A stretch of DNA of 64,000 nt, from positions 25,669 through 89,668 of the forward strand of contig CAKQMB010000011.1 of assembly GCA_934254825.1 (NCBI GenBank). The letters are read 5' to 3'. The notes beneath the pieces are model-generated. The model searched no databases. It was not told the origin of the DNA and saw only the letters and a list, made by a program, of their open reading frames with translations. Below, one piece after another: positions 58,693 through 64,000 of the stretch. Position numbers and translations under genes: made by a program. The stretch comes from an uncultured Clostridia bacterium. GTDB lineage: Bacteria > Bacillota > Clostridia > Christensenellales > Borkfalkiaceae. Position 1 is the first letter of the stretch, and every line of letters begins with the position of its first letter.

Positions 58693-58735
58693 GGTCGAAT
58701 TCGACCAGTTTAACCGTTTCGATTTCGATACGGTT
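58693..58735. repeat. Palindromes at the end of the recombinase module
   Basis: GGTCGAATTCGACC (58693-58706) is a perfect 14-base palindrome. AACCGT and ACGGTT (58712-58735) form a second inverted repeat reaching into the last recombinase codons. They may be a terminator or part of an attachment site. Confidence 0.45.
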
Positions 58736-60359
58736 ACAAAGCCTCTTCAAGCAACATACCGTTCTTTAATTCTATAATGATTGTATGGTCTTTTTTTATC
58801 CGCACTTCCTGAATTATTCGTCTTAATTTGTTATCCGTTATTTCTGAACAATCGGCATTATAAAGAGAAAGTTCCTTGCTAAACCTACTCAGCTCTTCGT
58901 TTCTCGTCTTAGCAGTAGCCATTTTCTCTTCTATAATTGATTTTTCGTTTCGCAAAGCCACAATTCTTTGAGATAGTTCGATTATTTCTTCTCTTATCCG
59001 TTCCTTATTCCCTTGCGTCGTAACTTCAATCATTGCGGCGTCTTCCATTTGCTTATTCAGTTCGTTTATACTTCTTTCGATATTGCATAAATCATCCGTA
59101 TAATCATTGCCACCGAATTGCTTTGATAATTCCGACAGAACAATGTCAAGCGCACCGCTGTTATTCTGAATATACCCGTTTATCGACCTATAGACCGCTT
59201 TATGTATCAATTCATCGCCAACAGATATAGACTCGCACGCTTTACCGCCATGCTCGATTCGCGTAATACAACGCCACACGATTTTTTTCTTACCGCCGGA
59301 AATCCACATACAACGTCTGTAACGATTTCCACACGAATCACATACAAGCAAATCCGAAAAGGGATATTTCCCGCTAAACTTACCCTTTGCCGTAATCGTT
59401 TTATCCGACACACGCGGTCTGCTACGGCGCTTTGCCATTTCCGCCTGAACTTGCTTGAACGTATCCCGATCTATTATCGCCGAGTGATTGTTTGAAACAA
59501 GATATTTCGGCATCTCTCCGCGATTTTTTCTTGCCTTTTTTGTAATACAATTCTCTATATACGTTTTTTGCAATAACATGTCGCCGACATATCTTTCGTT
59601 CGTTAAAATATTACGAATAGCATTTCGACTCCAAATATCATTACCCGTTGCTGTTTTTATCGGCGCAGAATCGAGATATTCCTTGATTTGATCCACGCTG
59701 TTCCCGTCTAAATACATATCGAAGACATCTTTTACATACTTAGCTTCCTCGGGAACTATTTCCGGCTGACCGTCTTCGCCTTTTCTATAGCCTATAAGAT
59801 TATATCTGAACTTAAACGTTCCGGATTGCATTCTGCGCTGTATACCCCAACGAACGTTCGCACTGATATTTTCACTTTCCGCTTGCGCCAAAACGCTATA
59901 AATACCTAATGCCAACTCGCTTTCGGATTTTAAGGAATCAAGGCATTGCTCTTCAAAATACACGCCAATTCCAAGTGCTTTCAGTTTACGAACATACTTG
60001 AGTGCGTCTACCGTATTTCTTGCAAAACGAGCAACGGATTTCGTTATGATATAGTCGATTTTACCCTTTTCGCAATCTTTTATCATGCGAATAAAATCGT
60101 CTCTTTTCACCGCTTGAGTGCCGCTTAAACCTTCATCGGCATAGATTCCTGCAAAACGCCACTTCGGATTTTTTGCAATAGCGTCCGTATAATAGGCAAC
60201 TTGCGCCTTATAACTTTCAAGCTGATCGGAACTATCCGTTGACACACGACAATACGCCGCTGTACGGAGTATCGAAAGTTCTGCGTTCGCCGCTTTCTTT
60301 TTCGGATCCGCTTCTATTCGCGTTATAATCTTTTTTGCCGCATTCACTGAACTTTTCAC
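58734..60359 (-). CDS. Serine recombinase (third of three)
   Basis: The protein has 541 residues from a GTG at 60359, with a GTG at 60347 as an alternative; AGGAGG lies just before. Resolvase domain: RTAAYCRVSTDSSDQ with catalytic Ser40, YADEGLSGTQAVKRDDF, and SVARFARN. The recombinase domain has NAIRNILTNERYVGDMLLQK. The zinc ribbon is complete (FSDLLVCDSCGNRYRRCMW), and a coiled coil (about 430-500) follows. The start lies inside the preceding gene (128-base overlap). It probably acts with its two neighbours in excision and integration. Confidence 0.92.
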   Translation of the reverse strand: MKSSVNAAKKIITRIEADPKKKAANAELSILRTAAYCRVSTDSSDQLESYKAQVAYYTDAIAKNPKWRFAGIYADEGLSGTQAVKRDDFIRMIKDCEKGKIDYIITKSVARFARNTVDALKYVRKLKALGIGVYFEEQCLDSLKSESELALGIYSVLAQAESENISANVRWGIQRRMQSGTFKFRYNLIGYRKGEDGQPEIVPEEAKYVKDVFDMYLDGNSVDQIKEYLDSAPIKTATGNDIWSRNAIRNILTNERYVGDMLLQKTYIENCITKKARKNRGEMPKYLVSNNHSAIIDRDTFKQVQAEMAKRRSRPRVSDKTITAKGKFSGKYPFSDLLVCDSCGNRYRRCMWISGGKKKIVWRCITRIEHGGKACESISVGDELIHKAVYRSINGYIQNNSGALDIVLSELSKQFGGNDYTDDLCNIERSINELNKQMEDAAMIEVTTQGNKERIREEIIELSQRIVALRNEKSIIEEKMATAKTRNEELSRFSKELSLYNADCSEITDNKLRRIIQEVRIKKDHTIIIELKNGMLLEEAL

Positions 60360-61221
60360 CTCCTATATCGCTTGAAACAACGCTTCCGTTCATAAATGTA
60401 ACGATTATGCTTCCGTTTTGCTCTATTTGCAATTTTGAAACATACTCGTTCAAAAAATTTTCGCTTACAAGACCGGGAACGTTCTCTGTTTCTTCTTTTA
60501 TCGCACTGAGCAATTGTTCCTTACTTGTATCATCTACCTGTTCTTTGCAATGATTATATTTTAACTTTGCCAACTTAAAAATAAGATTTTTCCCTTTGTT
60601 AAAATCGGGTTCGGGCGAATCCATAATCTTACGGAGTTCGTTTCTGCATTGTATTTCCTCAAAATTATACGAACTGTTTTCCACTAAATTTCGATTATCC
60701 AAAAGCGACGAGTCGTCTTTTATTGCTGTAAATATTTTTTCAAACTCGGAAAAAATCAATGCATCATCTACATAGACGTCATTTTTACAGCCGTTTCCGC
60801 ATATCCACTTCTCTCTCGACCGCCATTTCGTTCGCCTCGTCATCAACTTCCCGCATTGGGCGCAAACGATGTTCTTTTTCAGATATTCTATATTTCCCGA
60901 AAAATGCTCTTTCTTAAAGCCTTTCGTATTTTTTAAGCCATACGCACTTTGAAACAAATCGTTACCGATTATCGGCGGATAATCATCCGCTCCGATATAC
61001 TTCTTGTTTTCGATTATCCTTGAAACGCGATTTTTATTCCAATTACAGTTTCCTTGAAAAAAATCCACGTTACGCGCGGTTAGTTCATCGGCTATTTCCT
61101 GTAACAGTTTCCCTGCGGCATATTTCTCGAATATTTCGCGCACCACAACGGCTTCCCAATCTATAACGCAAATTTTATTCCCGTCTATCCCGTATCCGAA
61201 ACTAATCATTCTATTTGCCAT
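60232..61221 (-). CDS. Recombinase-like protein without catalytic domain (second of three)
   Basis: The protein has 329 residues. It begins directly in the recombinase domain (MANRMISFGYGIDGNKICVI, then WNKNRVSRIIENKKYIGADD), followed by a zinc ribbon (KKNIVCAQCGKLMTRRTKW) and a coiled-coil tail. No resolvase domain or catalytic Ser is encoded upstream in any frame, where the first recombinase gene ends one base earlier. So it is a native short form rather than a truncation. Proteins of this type recur between two full recombinases in gut Firmicutes and probably form part of a multi-subunit recombinase. Confidence 0.85.
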   Translation of the reverse strand: MANRMISFGYGIDGNKICVIDWEAVVVREIFEKYAAGKLLQEIADELTARNVDFFQGNCNWNKNRVSRIIENKKYIGADDYPPIIGNDLFQSAYGLKNTKGFKKEHFSGNIEYLKKNIVCAQCGKLMTRRTKWRSREKWICGNGCKNDVYVDDALIFSEFEKIFTAIKDDSSLLDNRNLVENSSYNFEEIQCRNELRKIMDSPEPDFNKGKNLIFKLAKLKYNHCKEQVDDTSKEQLLSAIKEETENVPGLVSENFLNEYVSKLQIEQNGSIIVTFMNGSVVSSDIGGEKFSECGKKDYNANRSGSEKESGERRTFDTPYSGVLSCVNG

Positions 61222-61222
61222 T

Positions 61223-62782
61223 TCACACCTCCGCGCTGAACTCTAAATCTCCCTTCAATACAAAAGTGATTGCACCGCTTTCTTCTATATAAATTTGCTT
61301 GATTATTCCATTGAAAATATCTTTATCGAATTCGGTTATTCCCACAGGAAATTGCTGAAGATTTCTTTTAAGCTCTCTCAGCCTTTCTATGCAGCGTTCA
61401 TCGTCGTCCTCGCTCACCAAATGCGCCCGTCGCGTTTTCAATTCGGATATTTTCTTTTTAATCGTATCCGTTTTCTCAAAGTATAGATCCTCGTTAAACG
61501 AGCCCTCGGAATAAAGAGCAGTAAACAAACTCTCCTGTGCACTTAAAACAGAAATATCTTTATCGATTTGCATTATTTCATCGTTTCCGCGATTTATTCT
61601 TACCTTCAGCATCTGTAATTGGGCAATGGTTTCATCGATAAGACTTTTCTCGTTCTGTCTCACCTTGTTATACATCGAAACAAAAGCCCTTTCTATCTGC
61701 TCGTTCGACCTGTTCGGCGTATGGCAGACATCAATACTCAAGCCTTTTTTTGAACAACTCCAAAGCATTTTATCGTTTCTGACGATAGGACGATATGCCC
61801 AGCCGCAATGCCGACATTTTATCTTTCCCGAAAAGAATTCCTTTTCCTTTGCCCCGCGACAAAATGTTTTCTGTCGCATTTTTTTGATTTCTTTAACCTT
61901 GTCGAACTCTTCTTTCGTTATAATGCCTTCGTGCGTATCGGAATAATAAAAGCTGTCCATCTGCCCTTTGTTCGGACGATTTCGTAACGGTAAAACATTC
62001 GGCGTATAGGTCTTTCCCATAATCATATTGCCCGTATACCGCTCATTCTCTAAAACATAATTTATTCTACCGATATTCCATAGCATATCCCCGGTTTCGT
62101 GCGCTTGCATATATTTTACTATCGCATTTGCGCCAATTCCGGACAAATACAAATTAAAGATTTTTCGGATGTTTCGCGCTTCGTCCGGTTCTACAACAAG
62201 CTCCCCGTCTACAAGTTTATACCCGTATGGCGCAATGCCGAGTTTATACGTTCCCTCTTCCATCCGCATTCGGATAGACTGAACCATACGTTTCGATAAA
62301 GACATTGACTCATTCTGAGCAAACGCGCTCTTTATGTAAAGCAGCATTTCGGAATTCATGTTTTCCGTATCGATTTTATCGTTTTCAAAAAACACGCTCA
62401 CTCCGTAAGATTTTAATTCTCTTACCGCTTCTATACACTCCAACGAATTTCGCGCAAACCTCGTGACGCTTTTTACAAGCACACGGTCTATTTTCCTGTT
62501 TTTGCAATCTTTAAGCAGTCTTTTAAACTCGTCTCTTTTATCCATCAACGTGCCGCTGATGCCCTCATCGGCATAAATGTCAATGAGTATCATCTTCGGG
62601 TTTGACTTTATGTAATCGGTGTAATACCGCATTTGCGTTAGAAACGAGTTGACCTGATCGGTTTTATCCGTAGACACGCGGCAATATGCAGCAACGCGTA
62701 TTTTATCCGTTTTATTCCCGGCGGTTGCCGCAATTACCGTTACTCTATCGGATATACCTTTATAATCATTAGCCAAACTCAT
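61223..62782 (-). CDS. Serine recombinase (first of three)
   Basis: The protein has 519 residues. Resolvase domain: RVAAYCRVSTDKTDQ with catalytic Ser37, YADEGISGTLMDKRDEF, and SVTRFARNSLE. The recombinase domain carries RINYVLENERYTGNMIMGKT. The zinc ribbon (FSGKIKCRHCGWAYRPIV) is present, and a helical tail ends the protein. Its start overlaps the SHOCT-like gene by 4 bases (ATGA). It is the leading enzyme of the recombinase trio of the second mobile element. Confidence 0.93.
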   Translation of the reverse strand: MSLANDYKGISDRVTVIAATAGNKTDKIRVAAYCRVSTDKTDQVNSFLTQMRYYTDYIKSNPKMILIDIYADEGISGTLMDKRDEFKRLLKDCKNRKIDRVLVKSVTRFARNSLECIEAVRELKSYGVSVFFENDKIDTENMNSEMLLYIKSAFAQNESMSLSKRMVQSIRMRMEEGTYKLGIAPYGYKLVDGELVVEPDEARNIRKIFNLYLSGIGANAIVKYMQAHETGDMLWNIGRINYVLENERYTGNMIMGKTYTPNVLPLRNRPNKGQMDSFYYSDTHEGIITKEEFDKVKEIKKMRQKTFCRGAKEKEFFSGKIKCRHCGWAYRPIVRNDKMLWSCSKKGLSIDVCHTPNRSNEQIERAFVSMYNKVRQNEKSLIDETIAQLQMLKVRINRGNDEIMQIDKDISVLSAQESLFTALYSEGSFNEDLYFEKTDTIKKKISELKTRRAHLVSEDDDERCIERLRELKRNLQQFPVGITEFDKDIFNGIIKQIYIEESGAITFVLKGDLEFSAEV

Positions 62783-62955
62783 TTTCTTACGTCCCTTAAA
62801 CTTATTACTCGCACCGACAGCCTTTTTGCTACTCTTTCGTTCAATTCTTTCAACACGGAATATTCGATATTCCCTGCTTTATAGGCTTTTCTCATAATAC
62901 TCCACGCCGAAAGATATAATAATTCATTATTCGCGCCGTTCTCTTCCGCTTCCAT
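62779..62955 (-). CDS. SHOCT-like small protein upstream of the recombinases
   Basis: The protein has 58 residues, beginning MEAEENGANNELLYLSAWSI and continuing with a SHOCT-like helix pair (KAYKAGNIEYSVLKELNERV). AGGGAGG lies 6 bases before the start, and the stop overlaps the next ATG. Short proteins of this kind typically precede recombinase clusters in Clostridia and may help oligomer formation or regulation. The reading frame, spacing and site make the gene secure; the domain name is a pattern-based call. Confidence 0.75.
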   Translation of the reverse strand: MEAEENGANNELLYLSAWSIMRKAYKAGNIEYSVLKELNERVAKRLSVRVISLRDVRK

Positions 62956-63005
62956 TTAAGTCCTCCCTTACAATGAAGCGCAAGAAAACAGTATTCGGTT
63001 ATATC

Positions 63006-63065
63006 AAGGCATAAACGCTTACGCTCCATCAATTTTGATTGATTGGTTTTTCACGTCTATGCCTT
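63006..63065. repeat. Long imperfect hairpin before the recombinase genes
   Basis: AAGGCATAAACG (63006-63017) and CGTCTATGCCTT (63054-63065) pair at 11 of 12 positions. The enclosed 36 bases hold a second small palindrome (CATCAATTTTGATTG). It lies in the 133-base gap between the RHH-like and SHOCT-like genes and may be an attenuator, an RNA element or a protein site. Confidence 0.5.
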
Positions 63066-63088
63066 TCGACATACCGATTTATATTTAG

Positions 63089-63316
63089 TTATTTCTTATT
63101 TTCTTTCTCGACTTCCGCTTTCAAGGCTTCGTAGCCGGCGAAAATCAACTGCACTTTCGTGATATGGTTCTTTGCCAAAAATTCGTTGATTTCCTCATAC
63201 AAGTCCCGCGGGATCATCGTTCCGAAATTGCCGCTCGCTTGCTTGCGCTTGTCCTTGTTGCGTTCCTCGTAACTTCTTCTTGCCACTCTGCGCGGCGTCG
63301 TTTCTTTCTTTTCCAT
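63089..63316 (-). CDS. Small RHH-like protein of the mobile module
   Basis: The protein has 75 residues from the ATG at 63316, with GGAGG 6 bases upstream. A basic N-terminus (RRVARRSYEERNKDKRKQ) precedes a ribbon-helix-helix-like segment, TMIPRDLYEEINEFLAKNHI, then KVQLIFAGYEAL. Such proteins are common relaxase-associated or copy-control regulators in conjugative elements. The target is unknown. It follows the 40-residue membrane peptide gene by 14 bases. Confidence 0.65.
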   Translation of the reverse strand: MEKKETTPRRVARRSYEERNKDKRKQASGNFGTMIPRDLYEEINEFLAKNHITKVQLIFAGYEALKAEVEKENKK

Positions 63317-63330
63317 AATTAACCTCCGTT

Positions 63331-63453
63331 TTAGCCTTGCGACGTGATTGCGCAAATCAGCGCGCCGATGATACTCATTACGAAATGCCCCGCGATAAGT
63401 ACGCCCGCCAAAGCAAATCTGCCGATTGTTCCTACGATTTTCAATGCTTTCAT
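63331..63453 (-). CDS. 40-residue hydrophobic membrane peptide
   Basis: It begins MKALKIVGTIGRFALAGVLI, followed by AGHFVMSIIGALICAITSQG: a single long hydrophobic segment with two Cys/His-containing turns. GGAGGTG precedes the ATG at a proper distance, and the gene fits without overlap between TnpV (13 bases) and the RHH-like gene (14 bases). No function is known; it could be a small toxin-like or membrane regulatory peptide of the element. Confidence 0.65.
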   Translation of the reverse strand: MKALKIVGTIGRFALAGVLIAGHFVMSIIGALICAITSQG

Positions 63454-63466
63454 ACCGACACCTCCG

Positions 63467-63823
63467 TTATTTTACATATACGATTTCATTCAGAATTTCT
63501 TCTTCGATAAGCCCTTGCATTTCCGTTTGCCGTTTCAGATTTTCCATAAAATCTTCCGACCTGCGGAATCGCTCATCTTTCGAGAATTTTTCATACAACG
63601 TTTCGTAAAGTTCGTCGGCGGCTTTATCTACGCCGTGCAGGTATTCGGGAAGATTTGCAATCGTCCAGTCGATTCCTTTATCTTCGAGATACCGCTTTGC
63701 AAGCGTTCCGTACTTACCGTAAACCTGCTTTTCGGGTTTAACGGCTTTCTGATAAACCTTGATTTCCGCCACGGTCAAGACCTCTCCGGCTTCCGCTTTT
63801 TGCACTATTTTTGCTTTGTTCAT
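63467..63823 (-). CDS. tnpV: TnpV-like transposon protein
   Basis: The protein has 118 residues. The ATG at 63823 has GGAGG 8 bases before it. The pattern YGKYGTLAKRYLEDK, then LPEYLHGVDKAADELYETLY and EEEILNEIVYVK matches the TnpV family known from clostridial transposons such as Tn4451. TnpV has no proven enzymatic role and usually lies next to serine recombinases (TnpX). Here it opens the operon of the second mobile module, behind a consensus promoter with an operator-like palindrome. Confidence 0.8.
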   Translation of the reverse strand: MNKAKIVQKAEAGEVLTVAEIKVYQKAVKPEKQVYGKYGTLAKRYLEDKGIDWTIANLPEYLHGVDKAADELYETLYEKFSKDERFRRSEDFMENLKRQTEMQGLIEEEILNEIVYVK

Positions 63824-63849
63824 AAGTTCCACCTCCGATTTTCTCTCGT

Positions 63850-63887
63850 CGTATCAATACGATAGCACGCGATCTGGGATTTGTCAA
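63850..63887 (-). promoter_or_regulatory. Promoter of the second mobile module
   Basis: TTGACA (63882-63887), 17 bases, TATCGT (63859-63864) on the minus strand. CGTATCAATACG (63850-63861) is a palindrome overlapping the -10 box. The remaining bases to 64000 show nothing I can identify. Confidence 0.7.
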
Positions 63888-64000
63888 GCTGTTTTTACAA
63901 ATTTTTTTGTGAAATTTCGGCTAGCTCAAAAGTAAAGGTAAGTTCCGCAAAAACAACTAAAAATTGAAAAACGGCAAAAACGGCGTTTTTTGCGGACGTT

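Noticed and set aside
1..64000. CRISPR array
   Set aside because: No set of regularly spaced identical repeats with unique spacers was seen; the repeated units in the LRR gene are coding.

Overview
The window looks like the chromosome of an anaerobic, gut-type Gram-positive bacterium of the Clostridia. This rests on strong AGGAGG-type ribosome binding sites, TTGACA/TATAAT promoters spaced 17-18 bases, a CIRCE-like heat-shock site, BspA-type surface repeats, dockerin-like and cohesin-like modules, TnpV, and tandem large serine recombinases of the kind common in gut Firmicutes. A more exact placement cannot be read from this sequence; the short alanyl-tRNA synthetase may be a useful lineage marker.

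Layout. 1-21.3 kb is mostly core chromosome: the end of typA, a BspA-like leucine-rich-repeat lipoprotein, a two-gene set of secreted cohesin/dockerin-like proteins, a small XRE regulator with two palindromic operators, cardiolipin synthase, htpG, minDE, a RelE/ParE-type toxin-antitoxin pair, a very large lipoprotein, a membrane-anchored XRE regulator that appears to be read from a leaderless transcript, an ArsP_2-type metal permease, a short alaS and tRNA-Cys. 21.6-27.1 kb is a five-gene operon (flavodoxin-like protein, FecCD permease, ATPase, binding lipoprotein, HemW/ChuW-like radical SAM enzyme). It sits behind one promoter with a palindromic operator over the start site and reads as heme uptake plus anaerobic heme breakdown.

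27.3-34.5 kb is a series of small minus-strand genes (acetyltransferases, two TetR regulators, C39-like peptidase, DUF2087, cytidine deaminase, isochorismatase-like hydrolase, alpha/beta hydrolase). Between and inside them lie copies of a short repeat (ATGCCAGACAAGAATAA). Two copies in opposite orientation bound a 105-base MITE-like unit that forms the end of the hydrolase gene, and another cuts short a CPBP-type protease gene.

34.5-48.7 kb is accessory DNA. The most unusual part is a minus-strand operon at 35.0-38.9 kb: a caspase-like peptidase, a Mini-III-like RNase III domain protein and an AAA_14-type ATPase with a C-terminal nuclease-like domain. I know of no described system with this combination. 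It carries a one-base frameshift in a run of four G at the start of the caspase gene. Next come a five-gene operon of mostly unknown proteins (RHH protein, unknown, metallophosphoesterase, two unknowns), a divergent pair of XRE regulators, and a plus-strand operon at 43.3-48.7 kb: a degenerate resolvase, a large serine recombinase without a zinc ribbon, two proteins repeating the recombinase's C-terminal domain, and two ParB-like proteins.

48.8-57.8 kb is a rhamnoside utilisation locus (GH78, SGNH esterase, GPH symporter, GH3 and a divergent AraC regulator), bracketed by two closely similar hairpins. 57.9-63.9 kb holds an orphan nucleotidyltransferase and a second mobile-element module: TnpV, a 40-residue membrane peptide, an RHH-like protein, a SHOCT-like protein and three serine recombinases, the middle one lacking a catalytic domain.
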